From positions 186,001 through 250,000 of the forward strand of contig NZ_JACWFE010000024.1 of NCBI RefSeq assembly GCF_019749375.1: a DNA stretch of 64,000 nucleotides. Direction: 5' to 3'. Each line of letters opens with the position of its first letter. Position 1 is the first letter of the stretch. Positions 1 through 8,978 of the stretch are shown piece by piece. The stretch is from Bacillus sp. S/N-304-OC-R1 (GTDB taxonomy: Bacteria; Bacillota; Bacilli; Bacillales; Cytobacillaceae). Below the pieces are notes generated by a model. That model did not search any database and was not told the DNA's origin. It worked only from the letters and a program-made list of their open reading frames with translations. The translations under genes and the position numbers were made by a program.

Positions 1-135
1 TAATATTGCAACTATCCATAATGTTTTCTCGCTTATCCGATATTGATGTTTGATCGCTTTCGTTTTATCAGACTTCATGATAACTAGACCAACTAAATTC
101 ATTATAACGAAACCAATTAATATTATTTTTGTCAT
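1..135 (-). CDS. ysdA: DUF1294 family membrane protein YsdA, N-terminal part
   Basis: This is the first 45 codons of a gene that runs off the left edge. It starts at ATG 133-135, behind a GAGGAAAT ribosome binding site. The visible protein has a hydrophobic first segment (MTKIILIGFVIMNLVGLVIM) followed by a basic stretch ending RISEKTLW. That layout and the RISE motif are typical of DUF1294 proteins, and YsdA lies just downstream of rplT in B. subtilis. The function of the family is unknown; it is a small integral membrane protein. The name rests mainly on synteny and the short motif. Confidence 0.75.
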   Translation of the reverse strand, partial: MTKIILIGFVIMNLVGLVIMKSDKTKAIKHQYRISEKTLWIVAIL

Positions 136-183
136 TTGATTTCCTCTTTTTTATCATTATTTTACTGGAACATAATATTAAAA

Positions 184-208
184 AGCCATTCTCAAATTGA
201 GAATGGCT
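184..208 (-). terminator. rplT terminator
   Basis: On the minus strand an AGCCATTCTC/GAGAATGGCT hairpin is followed by TTTTTAAT. It lies 18 bases past the rplT stop and ends the infC-rpmI-rplT operon. Confidence 0.85.
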
Positions 209-225
209 AATATTCATTGCGTTAA

Positions 226-585
226 TTATTTGCTTAGGTTTTGCTTTGCAACAGATGCTAATTCTGCGAATGCTTTTTCGTCAGCGATTGCTAATTCAGC
301 AAGCATTTTGCGGTTAACTTCGATGCCAGCAAGCTTTAAACCATGCATTAAACGGCTGTAAGAAAGACCGTTGATGCGAGCTGCTGCGTTAATACGAGTA
401 ACCCAAAGTTTGCGGAAGTCGCGCTTTTTCTGGCGACGATCGCGATAAGCATACATTAGAGATTTCATTACTTGTTGGTTAGCAACTTTATATAATGTAT
501 GTTTTGAACCGAAATAACCTTTAGCTAATTTAAGAACCTTTTTACGACGTTTGCGAGTAACTGTACCGCCTTTTACACGTGGCAT
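226..585 (-). CDS. rplT: 50S ribosomal protein L20
   Basis: L20 is an early-assembling protein of the large ribosomal subunit that binds 23S rRNA. In B. subtilis it also represses its own operon by binding the infC leader. The 119-residue length is the family norm. The N-terminus is strongly basic ([22 protein letters not shown]), as expected for the rRNA-binding tail, and the globular C-terminal half contains the typical NRKMLAELA stretch. It is the last gene of infC-rpmI-rplT, 24 bases after rpmI, with a GGAGGGAAATC ribosome binding site. Confidence 0.98.
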   Translation of the reverse strand: MPRVKGGTVTRKRRKKVLKLAKGYFGSKHTLYKVANQQVMKSLMYAYRDRRQKKRDFRKLWVTRINAAARINGLSYSRLMHGLKLAGIEVNRKMLAELAIADEKAFAELASVAKQNLSK

Positions 586-609
586 ATGATTTCCCTCCTA
601 GTTCGGATA

Positions 610-813
610 TTACTTCTTAAGATTTACTAATAAGAAACGGATGCGTTTGAAATCGCCTGAAGAAACGATAGCTCCTTTGCGAAGTTTACGCTTTTGCTTT
701 TGAGATTTATTTGCGAACAAGTGGCTTGTGTAAGCATGGCTACGCTTTAGTTTTCCAGAACCTGTTCTTTTGAAACGCTTAGCAGCGCCGCGGTGAGTTT
801 TCATTTTTGGCAT
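610..813 (-). CDS. rpmI: 50S ribosomal protein L35
   Basis: L35 is a small basic protein of the 50S subunit. The 67-residue length is usual, and the start [20 protein letters not shown] is the family signature. The gene sits between infC (15 bases upstream) and rplT (24 bases downstream), the standard bacterial order, and has a GGAGGAATTCC ribosome binding site. It is presumably translated from the infC operon mRNA under L20 control. Confidence 0.98.
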   Translation of the reverse strand: MPKMKTHRGAAKRFKRTGSGKLKRSHAYTSHLFANKSQKQKRKLRKGAIVSSGDFKRIRFLLVNLKK

Positions 814-828
814 TTGGAATTCCTCCTC

Positions 829-1344
829 TTACTTTTCAGTTTTAGGTGCTAGCATCATGAACATACTGCGGCCATCCATTTTTGGATGTGATTCGACAGT
901 AGCCACTTCTTTGCAAGCTTCGGCAAAACGGTCTAAAACCCTTTGGCCAATTTCTTTATGAGTAATGGCACGCCCTTTGAATCGGATCGATGCTTTTACT
1001 TTATCGCCTTTTTCAAGGAATTTAATTGCGTTGCGAAGCTTTGTATTAAAATCATGCTCATCGATTGTCGGGCTAAGACGAACTTCTTTAATACTAATAA
1101 TCTTCTGGTTTTTACGAGCTTCTTTTTCTTTCTTTTGCTGTTCGAACTTGAACTTTCCATAGTCCATGATACGGGCTACAGGAGGCTTTGCATTCGGTGC
1201 AACAAGAACAACATCAAGATTAACTCGTGCAGCAATTTCAAGTGCTTCGTTTTTTGATTTAATTCCTAATTGCTCGCCGTTTTGGTCAATAAGACGAACT
1301 TCACGGGCGCGAATGCCCTCGTTTAACAACATATCTTTGCTAAT
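829..1344 (-). CDS. infC: translation initiation factor IF-3 (AUU start)
   Basis: IF-3 binds the 30S subunit, keeps subunits apart and proofreads the start codon. The protein has the N-terminal domain ([17 protein letters not shown]), a lysine-rich linker ([15 protein letters not shown]) and the C-terminal domain ([14 protein letters not shown]). An ATG exists at 1330-1332, but I place the start four codons upstream at ATT 1342-1344. A GGAGGTG ribosome binding site lies 7 bases before that ATT, and the added residues give MSKDMLLNE, like the Geobacillus protein (MSKD...). AUU starts are the known rule for infC and let IF-3 limit its own synthesis. The product is then 171 residues. Confidence 0.96.
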   Translation of the reverse strand: MSKDMLLNEGIRAREVRLIDQNGEQLGIKSKNEALEIAARVNLDVVLVAPNAKPPVARIMDYGKFKFEQQKKEKEARKNQKIISIKEVRLSPTIDEHDFNTKLRNAIKFLEKGDKVKASIRFKGRAITHKEIGQRVLDRFAEACKEVATVESHPKMDGRSMFMMLAPKTEK

Positions 1345-1604
1345 AGTTAGACACCTCCAAGGTTTAATGCGAACACAACGTTAGGGTCAAGAAGGCTAAA
1401 GCTTGCCCATTTGCACCAGACGAAGGCTTCATTCGCAAGAATACATAACATATCTGCTAAATCAAAAAAAGTGTGGATGAAATCACCCACACTTTTACGA
1501 ACAAAATTTAAACAATCATGTTTACGTAAAACCTGCCAACAGCTCTTGCGTCAATCAGGTGAGAAGCGGGTGCTTCTTCTTTTCCTAAACTGTATTCAAT
1601 TACC
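1345..1604 (-). promoter_or_regulatory. L20-type leader of infC-rpmI-rplT with attenuator
   Basis: About 260 bases separate the predicted transcription start from infC. An intrinsic terminator (AAAGTGTGG/CCACACTTT followed by Ts) lies inside at 1464-1496, upstream of the infC start. In B. subtilis L20 binds this leader and favours premature termination; position and architecture match here. I did not fold the L20-binding elements in detail. Confidence 0.75.
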
Positions 1605-1610
1605 TAAGCT

Positions 1611-1640
1611 ACTATATCACAAAAAATGATTTCATGTCAA
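1611..1640 (-). promoter_or_regulatory. sigma-A promoter of the infC operon
   Basis: On the minus strand, TTGACA (1635-1640) and TATAGT (1611-1616) are separated by 18 bases. Transcription would start near 1604 and enter the L20-type leader. Confidence 0.75.
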
Positions 1641-1740
1641 ACGATCATTTCTATCACAACGAAGAAAATTGTAACAAATGTAAGCAAATCATGCAACACC
1701 TTTTTGTAATTTCCAAAATAATAGTGGTGAATCCTGAAGT

Positions 1741-2010
1741 GCTGATATTTTGGGAAGTCGTTGATAAAGCCGGAAAGGCGCCGATATATCTTGAAAGTCG
1801 CTGATATATCCGGAAAGGCGCAGATATTTCCAGAAAAGCGCCGATATATCTTGAAAGGCGCCGATTTATCCGGAAAGCCGCCGATATATTCGGAAAGGCG
1901 CTGATATATCTTGAAAGGCGCCGATTTATCCGGAAAGCCGCCGATATATTCGGAAAGGCGCTGATATATTAGGAAAGGCGCTGATATATCATGAAAAGCA
2001 CTAATATATT
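1741..2010. repeat. 20-bp tandem repeat array between thrS and infC
   Basis: About 13 consecutive units of exactly 20 bases, consensus roughly CYGATATATC NNGAAAGGCG, with outer units more diverged. A 60-base super-unit is duplicated: 1861-1910 and 1921-1970 are almost identical. There is no unique spacer between units, so it is not a CRISPR array. It lies between the thrS terminator and the infC promoter; no ribosome binding site or coding signal was seen. Function unknown. Confidence 0.9.
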
Positions 2011-2034
2011 TTACATTTCAGCCTTTTTTATAGC

Positions 2035-2063
2035 AAAAAGAGAGGCAATCCTAGCCTCTCTCC
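2035..2063 (-). terminator. thrS terminator
   Basis: On the minus strand a GAGAGGC/GCCTCTC hairpin is followed by TTTTTGC, a few bases after the thrS stop. Confidence 0.85.
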
Positions 2064-2067
2064 TTTA

Positions 2068-3999
2068 TTAACGCTTAACTTCTTCCTTCAAGCCTGCAAT
2101 AAAGGCTGTAAATGGAACTGTTTCTGACTTCTGCTCGCCATATTTACGAACATTAACTGCCTTCTCAGCCACTTCATTGTCACCGACAACAAGCATATAT
2201 GGAGTTTTTTGCATTTGGGCTTCACGAATTTTATAGCCAATTTTCTCATTGCGATCATCTAGCTCAACACGGAATCCTTCAGATTTTAACTGCTCTACTA
2301 CTTCCTTCGCATAGTCATAGTGAACATCCGGCGATACTGGGATCACTTGAACTTGAACAGGTGAAAGCCATGTTGGGAATGCTCCTTTATACTCTTCAAT
2401 TAAGAAGGCTACAAAGCGCTCCATAGTAGATACAACACCACGGTGAATAACAACTGGGCGATGCTGCTTTCCGTCCTCACCGATATAATTTAAATCAAAG
2501 CGCTCAGGCTGTAAGAAGTCAAGCTGAACAGTTGAAAGTGTTTCGCTTTTTCCTAATGCTGTTTTTACCTGAACGTCAAGCTTCGGACCGTAGAAAGCCG
2601 CTTCACCTTCAGCTTCATAATAATCTAGTCCTAGCTCATCCATTGCTTCTTTCAGCATAGATTGTGCCTTTTCCCACATTTGATCATCATCATAATATTT
2701 TTCAGTATCCGCAGGATCACGATAGGAGAGGCGGAACTCATAATCATTAATTTCAAAATCCTTATAAACTTCAAGGATTAGCTGAACTACCCGCTTAAAT
2801 TCATCCTTAATTTGGTCAGGACGTACAAAGATATGCGCATCATTCAAAGTCATTCCACGTACACGCTGAAGGCCAGATAAAGCTCCAGACATTTCATAGC
2901 GGTGCATTGTTCCTAGCTCAGCAATACGGATAGGGAGCTCACGATAGCTGTGGATGCCATTTTTATAAACCATCATATGGTGTGGGCAGTTCATCGGGCG
3001 AAGAACGAGCTGTTCGTTATCCATATCCATAACAGGGAACATATCTTCCTGATAATGATCCCAGTGACCGGAAGTTTTATATAGCTCTACACTTCCTAGA
3101 ACTGGAGTGTAAACGTGGTCATAGCCTAGGCGAACTTCTTTATCGACAATATAGCGCTCAACAATACGGCGGATGGTTGCACCTTTTGGCAGCCATAGAG
3201 GTAAACCTTGTCCAACTTTTTGTGAGTTAGTAAATAAACTTAATTCTTTACCGATTTTACGGTGGTCACGCTCTTTAGCTTCCTCAAGCAAACGTAAATG
3301 CTCACCTAAATCCTCTTTATTAAAGAAAGCAGTTCCGTAAATCCGCTGAAGCATTTTATTGTCGCTGTTTCCACGCCAGTAAGCACCAGCAATGCTTAGT
3401 AATTTAAATTCTTTCAGTTTTCCAGTTGATGGCACATGTACACCACGACAAAGGTCAACGAAGTCTCCTTGCTCGTAAAGTGTTACAGTTTCATCTGCAG
3501 GAATCGCTTCAATAAGCTCCAGCTTATACTCATCGTCAATTTCCTTGAATAGCTGAACAGCTTCTTCACGGCTAACTTCTTTACGAACGATATCAATATT
3601 TTCATTGATGATTTTTTTCATTTCTTTTTCGATAAGCGGAAGATCTTCAGGTGTTAATGATTGGTCAAGGTCAATATCGTAATAGAAACCGCCTTCAATA
3701 ACAGGACCTACACCAAGCTTAACATTTTTATATAAACGCTTAATTGCTTGAGCCATTAAGTGTGCTGTACTGTGACGCAGAATCTCTAAAGCATCTTCAC
3801 TATCTGCAGTGACAATTTCAATCGCACCGTCTTCTTCAATCGGACGACGAAGGTCATACATTTGACCATTTAATTTTCCTGCAATTGCCTTCTTCTTTAG
3901 TCCTGGACTAATAGAAGCTGCAATAACTTCTGTTGTCGTTCCATTAGGAAACTCCTTTACTGCTCCATCTGGAAACGAAACTTTAATAACTTCTGACAT
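2068..3999 (-). CDS. thrS: threonyl-tRNA synthetase
   Basis: This class II synthetase charges tRNA-Thr with threonine in the cytoplasm. The 643-residue protein shows all domains in order: an N-terminal TGS domain (about 1-65), the editing domain with [10 protein letters not shown] and the conserved [12 protein letters not shown], the catalytic core ([29 protein letters not shown] near the end of the core) and the C-terminal anticodon-binding domain ([15 protein letters not shown] onwards). It starts at ATG with a GGAGG site. Expression is predicted to be controlled by the T-box leader directly upstream. Confidence 0.98.
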   Translation of the reverse strand: MSEVIKVSFPDGAVKEFPNGTTTEVIAASISPGLKKKAIAGKLNGQMYDLRRPIEEDGAIEIVTADSEDALEILRHSTAHLMAQAIKRLYKNVKLGVGPVIEGGFYYDIDLDQSLTPEDLPLIEKEMKKIINENIDIVRKEVSREEAVQLFKEIDDEYKLELIEAIPADETVTLYEQGDFVDLCRGVHVPSTGKLKEFKLLSIAGAYWRGNSDNKMLQRIYGTAFFNKEDLGEHLRLLEEAKERDHRKIGKELSLFTNSQKVGQGLPLWLPKGATIRRIVERYIVDKEVRLGYDHVYTPVLGSVELYKTSGHWDHYQEDMFPVMDMDNEQLVLRPMNCPHHMMVYKNGIHSYRELPIRIAELGTMHRYEMSGALSGLQRVRGMTLNDAHIFVRPDQIKDEFKRVVQLILEVYKDFEINDYEFRLSYRDPADTEKYYDDDQMWEKAQSMLKEAMDELGLDYYEAEGEAAFYGPKLDVQVKTALGKSETLSTVQLDFLQPERFDLNYIGEDGKQHRPVVIHRGVVSTMERFVAFLIEEYKGAFPTWLSPVQVQVIPVSPDVHYDYAKEVVEQLKSEGFRVELDDRNEKIGYKIREAQMQKTPYMLVVGDNEVAEKAVNVRKYGEQKSETVPFTAFIAGLKEEVKR

Positions 4000-4021
4000 G
4001 GTCTTTCCTCCTATTTAATAA

Positions 4022-4297
4022 AAATAAAAAAACCCGTCCCTAAAAAAGGGACGAGTTGTTATTAACAAACGTGGTTCCACCCTACTTCTCATTTCACAAA
4101 AAAACAGTAAAATGACTTTGTAGCAATTTAACGGCTTGTGACCGTCAACCCATTTCCGGGCTGAAGTTCAAAGGTGGTAAGCATTCATTTCGTGTTAGGA
4201 AGGTTTCAGCCTTGCCTTCCCTCTCTTTAAACCGTAAAAGAACACCCTTGTCCTTATCATAACTTTTACAGATTATATAAGCTGCATTTCATATTAT
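4022..4297 (-). promoter_or_regulatory. T-box leader of thrS
   Basis: The minus strand carries the conserved T-box sequence GGTGGAACCACG at 4070-4081. It is followed by a terminator (CGTCCC/GGGACG then Ts, about 4026-4055) that competes with the antiterminator. A long stem I region fills 4160-4270. A candidate threonine specifier ACC is at 4176-4178, just 5' of a stretch that can pair with the stem I base. Uncharged tRNA-Thr should promote read-through. T-box identity is firm; the specifier is inferred by eye. Confidence 0.92.
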
Positions 4298-4303
4298 GTA
4301 CGT

Positions 4304-4332
4304 ATTATAGTTTGTTATATCAGGAAAATCAA
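4304..4332 (-). promoter_or_regulatory. sigma-A promoter of thrS
   Basis: TTGATT (4327-4332) and TATAAT (4304-4309) on the minus strand are separated by 17 bases, with the start near 4297 at the head of the T-box leader. Confidence 0.75.
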
Positions 4333-4340
4333 GGGGCATC

Positions 4341-5213
4341 TTATATTTTTTCATCTGCAGTTAAAGACCTTACATGTTTATGATGAAAAAATTCGCTAAT
4401 TGAGCTAACAGTAAGTCTCTCTTCAAAAATATTCTGGATAGTTCTAACGAGTCTCTGTTCTTTATCATCTGTGTAGAGGTAAATAATTTCTGGTGCAATA
4501 GAAAGCAAAGGTGCAATTGTAACAGAATCCACATAAACAGGATGATTAATTAGTAGCTTTCTGTCTATCATACGTGACAAATCCCCACGTTTTATCTCGA
4601 AAAAGTTTTCATCATAAAAATGAATTCCATCATCAATGAGTAAATGTATTTTCTTAAACTTCGGATCCTTCCCAGTTATAAAATCTCTTAACATTTGAAT
4701 GAACATTTGATATTCTTGCTCCATTTTGTATTCATCAATCGAAATTTCTACATATTTTACCATCTGATCCATAAGTGGCCGCATTCGAAATTTTACAAAA
4801 GAATCAAAGGAAAACGAAATATTTTCACGAAAAATTTCTTGAATCGCATTCTTTAAATTGGCTTCCATATCAAGATCATTTAAAAAGACTACAAGGTCCT
4901 TTCGATTACCTTCTAATATGGAATGAATAATCTCCAAAATTTGCTGTTGTTCTTCTTCATCCTCAAAATAATACTGTTCAGCCATAATTTTTCGAAACCA
5001 ATCATCTTGTTTACTAGTAATAAATTTATAAAACACTTCTTTAATGGGCTCAAAATGCTTTTTCATATCCGGTTGAATATGGATTCTTACTATATGTTGA
5101 TCTTCAATATGAAGAATATTGTTCTTTGAAAGTGCGGAAGAGGCTAAATATAATTGAAAATATTTAAAAAGATTCTTAGCATCTTCTGTCTTATGGAATG
5201 TGATTTCGATCAA
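4341..5213 (-). CDS. ytxC: YtxC-like sporulation protein
   Basis: This is an uncharacterised protein in the YtxC position between dnaI and thrS. I chose TTG 5211-5213 as start because an AAAGGGGGG ribosome binding site lies 8 bases upstream; this gives 290 residues beginning MIEITFHKTEDAKNLF. A longer frame to 5270 exists but has no such site. The protein is soluble, rich in charged residues and aromatic pairs, and has no signal peptide or transmembrane segment that I can see. YtxC-family genes are annotated as sporulation-related in Bacillus; the biochemical role is unknown. A terminator separates it from dnaI, so it has its own transcript. Confidence 0.8.
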   Translation of the reverse strand: MIEITFHKTEDAKNLFKYFQLYLASSALSKNNILHIEDQHIVRIHIQPDMKKHFEPIKEVFYKFITSKQDDWFRKIMAEQYYFEDEEEQQQILEIIHSILEGNRKDLVVFLNDLDMEANLKNAIQEIFRENISFSFDSFVKFRMRPLMDQMVKYVEISIDEYKMEQEYQMFIQMLRDFITGKDPKFKKIHLLIDDGIHFYDENFFEIKRGDLSRMIDRKLLINHPVYVDSVTIAPLLSIAPEIIYLYTDDKEQRLVRTIQNIFEERLTVSSISEFFHHKHVRSLTADEKI

Positions 5214-5334
5214 CCAAATCCCCCCTTTGTATTTATCTCTGTGATAAATGTATATGGGGAAATAGGACAAAATAGACGTATGGCCAAGAAATCATGAACA
5301 CTAAGAAAGACAAGCTTCTCAATTAAGCACATAA

Positions 5335-5376
5335 AAAAACAGATCAATCCTTAAAAAATAGGATCAATCCGTTTTT
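5335..5376 (-). terminator. dnaI terminator
   Basis: On the minus strand ACGGATTGATCC pairs with GGATTGATCTGT and is followed by seven Ts. It lies between dnaI and ytxC. Confidence 0.8.
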
Positions 5377-5394
5377 TCTCAACTATATTTATGA

Positions 5395-6327
5395 TTAAAC
5401 TCTGCGGTTTCGCCCTTCTACCATGACTGGCTCTGCCAGATACCGAATTCTCTCCATAATTCGCCTTGCCTTCATTTTCTCTTCTTCTCCGCGCTGGCTG
5501 TATGACAAATGATGCTCTAAACCTTGAAAGTCAAAGTTAGAAGTAAAGAAGGTTGGGAGGCTTTCTAGCATGCGGAACTGCAATATTGGCCCAAGCACCT
5601 CATCCCTTGTCCAGCTCGACATTGTTTCCGCTCCAATATCATCTAGCATTAAGACAGGGACTTTTTTGATTGTTTCAATTTTTTCATTTAGTGTGGAATC
5701 GGCAATCGAGCTTTTGAGCTCTCTTAACAGCTCTGGCACATATACAATCATCGAAGATACTTCCTTTTTGGCCAGTTCATTGGCAATGACGCCAAGCAAG
5801 TAAGATTTCCCTACTCCAAACTTTCCGTAAAAATATAGCCCCTTCTGTTTTGAACCTGGTACATAGTTCATAATAAAGGATGCTGCCTTTTGAATGGCAT
5901 CAATTCTTTCTAAATCCTCATAAATTGAATCAAAGGAAGCCTCTAGTATATCTCTTGGCACATATAAGCTCTGAATCAATTTTTCATTTTTGCGTTTCTC
6001 ATCATACACCACTTTACGGGGACATTTATCATAATGCAAATCAATACTGCCTCTTTCAATCACTAACTTCGGATGATAGCCTTTCATGAAATTCACACAG
6101 CCATCCAAGCTAGGGCATTTATTGCATTCCTTACTTTGATTAGAATATTCGTAAAGTTTTACCATACCTTTTTCAATCATACTGTCAGTTAATTCTTCTT
6201 CGTGGCTTTTTAAGAAGGCTTTCACATCTGGATGATTTAATGTCTCTCTTCTCTGTCTTTCATATCTTTGCTGAAAATTCTCCTTGCCAGCCAAACGTTT
6301 TAATGTGTCATTAATTTTCTCCATCAT
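5395..6327 (-). CDS. dnaI: primosomal helicase loader DnaI
   Basis: DnaI is the AAA+ ATPase that loads the replicative helicase (DnaC in B. subtilis) at oriC and at restarted forks. The 310-residue protein has an N-terminal helicase-binding domain with four cysteines (about C68, C71, C77, C102) that fit the known zinc site. Its C-terminal AAA+ domain has Walker A GKFGVGKS at about 168-175 and Walker B PVLMLDDIG. Its start overlaps the end of dnaB by 4 bases, so the two are translationally coupled. Confidence 0.97.
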   Translation of the reverse strand: MMEKINDTLKRLAGKENFQQRYERQRRETLNHPDVKAFLKSHEEELTDSMIEKGMVKLYEYSNQSKECNKCPSLDGCVNFMKGYHPKLVIERGSIDLHYDKCPRKVVYDEKRKNEKLIQSLYVPRDILEASFDSIYEDLERIDAIQKAASFIMNYVPGSKQKGLYFYGKFGVGKSYLLGVIANELAKKEVSSMIVYVPELLRELKSSIADSTLNEKIETIKKVPVLMLDDIGAETMSSWTRDEVLGPILQFRMLESLPTFFTSNFDFQGLEHHLSYSQRGEEEKMKARRIMERIRYLAEPVMVEGRNRRV

Positions 6328-7745
6328 TCAGCCCCCTTTCCTGATCGCAGCTTTCTTAATGTCTCATGCAGCTCTCTTTTTTTCAATTCCAGATCGTCAT
6401 TTTCATCTTTATGAGACCCAGTCTTTTCTCGATTTTCTGTTTCGTCAAACCAGTCTGGAAGCAGCTCCGTCCGAATAGGCTTCTTTTTCCCTGAATAACT
6501 GGTTGTTTTCTTTTTATTATTGTCTCCCCATTCTATATATTGTCTATGTTCATTTTTAGCAAGCTCCATTGCTTCTTTTGCCGTTTTTATTTGCTTTCTA
6601 GCCCAGTGACTTGCTATCTTTTCAACATATCCCTTCGTAAACTTCATATCAGACTTAAGTAAAACAAATTGAATTAGAACATTGACCACACCTGGCAGCA
6701 GCTTTTGATTAAACATTACGTCTTCTATAATTTTCAGATCCGCTTTAGAAGGCTCAGCACCTCCCGAAAGTTCCTTTAATACTTGTCTTGGAGATGAAGT
6801 CTCTAATGCATGCAGCAGCTTCTCTTCCTGTGTTTTAGGTTCACTAATCTGCGTTCGATTAGCCATAGGCTGAGTACGGTCAACAAGAGATGGCAGCTGA
6901 TCTTGATGCTGAAATTGATACCAATCACGTGCAGACTTTCGCATTTCCTCAATATTGATTTCATTCTCTTCTGTAATCGCACTGATCACAATATTCTTCA
7001 TTTGAACTGCATCTATTTCGTATAAAAAAGCCAAATTGCTAATGGCATTTCTCACCCTATTTGTAAAGGCCGCTTTCGGAATAAGAGACTCATTCAAACC
7101 CGCTTCTAACAGTTTGAAATTAAATGTATCCTGGCTGATTTGTATCGGGTCTTGTTCATTCCTTCCGATAAAGCCCATGCCTTCTGAAACTTGGAGTGTT
7201 TGTTCGTCTTCTGGGTCATAAGAAATAGAGTCCATATGACTCGTCATATAGACATCCTGAAATGATTTAGTAACGTCAATATAAGAATCTTTAGAGTCCA
7301 CCTTATCCTCTGAAAAAAATCGTTTAAGTCTAGAATATTGAGTTTTACCAATTTTTTTATATAAATAAATATTAAGCATTCCATCTAAAAAAAATTGCTC
7401 TGGTGTTAGAGGAGGAATTAATTCATATATAAAGGATCGGGAATGATCGTCTTTTTTTTCATAAACCTTCATTAGCCCTATACCCTCGAGTTTTATCCGG
7501 GCTTTATAAATATCACTTAACCCTAAATCCATAAAATTCATTAGGCTATGATGGGAATTCGACGTAGACCATAACCGATTTTCCTCAAGCTCTGACCATA
7601 ATGTCATATATAGACTAAAGCAAGTAGATCCGATTAAAGGCTGATACAAAAAGGTCAGCACCTTCCGGTCGTATTCATGCAAGAGCCCTCTTGCGGCAAC
7701 TGCATACCGATCAATTGGCAGCATTTCTTGCCAATGCTGAACCAT
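6324..7745 (-). CDS. dnaB: replication initiation and membrane attachment protein DnaB
   Basis: In Firmicutes this DnaB, unrelated to the E. coli helicase, works with DnaD and DnaI to load the helicase at the origin and links initiation to the membrane. I start at ATG 7743-7745, giving MVQHWQEMLPIDRY, which aligns with the B. subtilis start (MADYWKDVLPVD); GTG 7754 and ATG 7751 are alternatives. The product is 473 residues. The RVLTFLYQPLIG-like N-terminus is conserved (DRKVLTFLYQPLIG), and the C-terminal part contains the DnaB/DnaD-type helical domain (SHWARKQIKTAKEAMELAK). Cotranscribed with dnaI. Confidence 0.95.
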   Translation of the reverse strand: MVQHWQEMLPIDRYAVAARGLLHEYDRKVLTFLYQPLIGSTCFSLYMTLWSELEENRLWSTSNSHHSLMNFMDLGLSDIYKARIKLEGIGLMKVYEKKDDHSRSFIYELIPPLTPEQFFLDGMLNIYLYKKIGKTQYSRLKRFFSEDKVDSKDSYIDVTKSFQDVYMTSHMDSISYDPEDEQTLQVSEGMGFIGRNEQDPIQISQDTFNFKLLEAGLNESLIPKAAFTNRVRNAISNLAFLYEIDAVQMKNIVISAITEENEINIEEMRKSARDWYQFQHQDQLPSLVDRTQPMANRTQISEPKTQEEKLLHALETSSPRQVLKELSGGAEPSKADLKIIEDVMFNQKLLPGVVNVLIQFVLLKSDMKFTKGYVEKIASHWARKQIKTAKEAMELAKNEHRQYIEWGDNNKKKTTSYSGKKKPIRTELLPDWFDETENREKTGSHKDENDDLELKKRELHETLRKLRSGKGAE

Positions 7746-7789
7746 TGCCATCACCCTTTCCTGTTAGTAATAGTCGATCCGCCAAAAAA

Positions 7790-7816
7790 GAGCTAAAGTT
7801 GTCTTTAGCTCATAGA
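7790..7816 (-). terminator. nrdR terminator
   Basis: On the minus strand GAGCTAAAG/CTTTAGCTC is followed by six Ts, just past the nrdR stop and before dnaB. Confidence 0.8.
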
Positions 7817-7821
7817 CCTAA

Positions 7822-8283
7822 TTATTCCTTTTCTTTCTTAATCAGCTCTTTTAATTCGTCAATAAAAACATTAATATCTTTAAATTGCCGATAAACGGAA
7901 GCAAAACGGACATATGCGACATCATCTACTTTTGCCAGTCTGTCCATTACCATTTCTCCAACGGCTTCACTTTGAATTTCAGAGACACCATTGCTGCGCA
8001 GTTCCTTCTCAACGCTTGCTGTAATTTCTTCAAGTTCTTTAAGAGCAACAGGACGTTTCTCACAGGCTTTAATAAGACCACGCAAAATTTTATCTCGGCT
8101 AAATTCTTCCCTTGTGCCTTCTTTTTTAACGACGATCAACGGAATTTCTTCAACCTTTTCAAAGGTGGTAAAACGATATCCACAGGCTTCGCATTCCCGT
8201 CTGCGCCGGATAGAGCGATAATCATCAACAGGGCGGGAATCAAGGACACGTGTATTGTTATTTTGACATGAAGGACATTTCAT
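7822..8283 (-). CDS. nrdR: ribonucleotide reductase repressor NrdR
   Basis: NrdR senses ATP/dATP and represses ribonucleotide reductase genes by binding NrdR boxes. The 153-residue length is standard. The N-terminal zinc ribbon shows CPSC (residues 3-6) and CEAC (about 31-34) followed by GYRFTTFE, and the ATP-cone follows ([20 protein letters not shown]). The order nrdR then dnaB is conserved in Bacillus, although a terminator between them suggests partly separate transcription. Confidence 0.97.
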   Translation of the reverse strand: MKCPSCQNNNTRVLDSRPVDDYRSIRRRRECEACGYRFTTFEKVEEIPLIVVKKEGTREEFSRDKILRGLIKACEKRPVALKELEEITASVEKELRSNGVSEIQSEAVGEMVMDRLAKVDDVAYVRFASVYRQFKDINVFIDELKELIKKEKE

Positions 8284-8384
8284 TCAATCAGCTCCGGATT
8301 CTTTTCACTCTAAATATCTTTAGCTTTATTGTACTATTTTTTATGTAAAAGCCCAATAGTTAATCCCTTGTAAATGTGCAAATA

Positions 8385-8413
8385 AAAAGAGGTGTATCAT
8401 ATACACCTCTGGA
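8385..8413 (-). terminator. speD terminator
   Basis: On the minus strand AGAGGTGTAT/ATACACCTCT is followed by TTTTTATT, about 20 bases past the speD stop. Confidence 0.85.
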
Positions 8414-8432
8414 TTTTCATGCCTATTCAATA

Positions 8433-8819
8433 TTATAAAGCATTTGCTTGCGCTTGCTTAACTTGAACTGGACCCATACCACGTGGAATCTCAATGTTTT
8501 CACACGTTTCTGCACCTAACGCCTCTGCAATGTAGTTTGCAGCAATGCTAGGGTCAAGATCACCACACGTATATACATCAATGCTGGCATAACCATGCTC
8601 TGGAAAGCTATGAATAGTTAAATGTGATTCAGAGATGATAACCACTCCACTCACACCTTGTGGCGCGAATTTATGGAATGCTACCTCACGAATTTCAGCA
8701 CCCGACTTTAATGCTGCATCTACAAAAGTACGCTCAATAAAATCCATATCATTTAACTTTTCAAAATCGCATCCCCAAAGTTCTGAGATTACGTGACGAC
8801 CCATCGTTTCCATATTCAA
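8433..8819 (-). CDS. speD: S-adenosylmethionine decarboxylase proenzyme
   Basis: The enzyme makes decarboxylated S-adenosylmethionine, the aminopropyl donor for spermidine. It is the short prokaryotic class (128 residues). The proenzyme cleaves itself before the serine in [16 protein letters not shown], producing the pyruvoyl cofactor; that serine is at about residue 64. The conserved DVYTCGD motif follows. It lies between gapB and nrdR as in B. subtilis, with its own promoter about 130 bases upstream and a terminator behind. Confidence 0.97.
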   Translation of the reverse strand: MNMETMGRHVISELWGCDFEKLNDMDFIERTFVDAALKSGAEIREVAFHKFAPQGVSGVVIISESHLTIHSFPEHGYASIDVYTCGDLDPSIAANYIAEALGAETCENIEIPRGMGPVQVKQAQANAL

Positions 8820-8949
8820 ATTTCCCCCTTTAACAATAATAATGAAATTCTACATTTTCAGATAACTACCACGGGGGAAAGTTAGTCCAAAGAGGTCCTA
8901 ACCCTTTAAGTAGCTACGGTAAACAAAATTATAGAAGTTCACGAGGACT

Positions 8950-8978
8950 AGTATACTTTGTTTATTTTCTTTTTGCAA
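8950..8978 (-). promoter_or_regulatory. sigma-A promoter of speD
   Basis: On the minus strand TTGCAA (8973-8978) and TATACT (8950-8955) are exactly 17 bases apart. The predicted 5' untranslated region is about 120 bases and contains a GTTAG...CTAAC hairpin at 8881-8902. Confidence 0.7.

Noticed and set aside
943-1257. Open frames antisense to infC
   Set aside because: They mirror the codon pattern of the real gene; no ribosome site.
1741-2010. Possible CRISPR array
   Set aside because: The repeats are head-to-tail with no unique spacers of constant length, and no cas genes are present.
8820-8960. Known riboswitch class before speD
   Set aside because: No conserved SAM, preQ1 or other aptamer motif was recognised; only a simple hairpin is visible.
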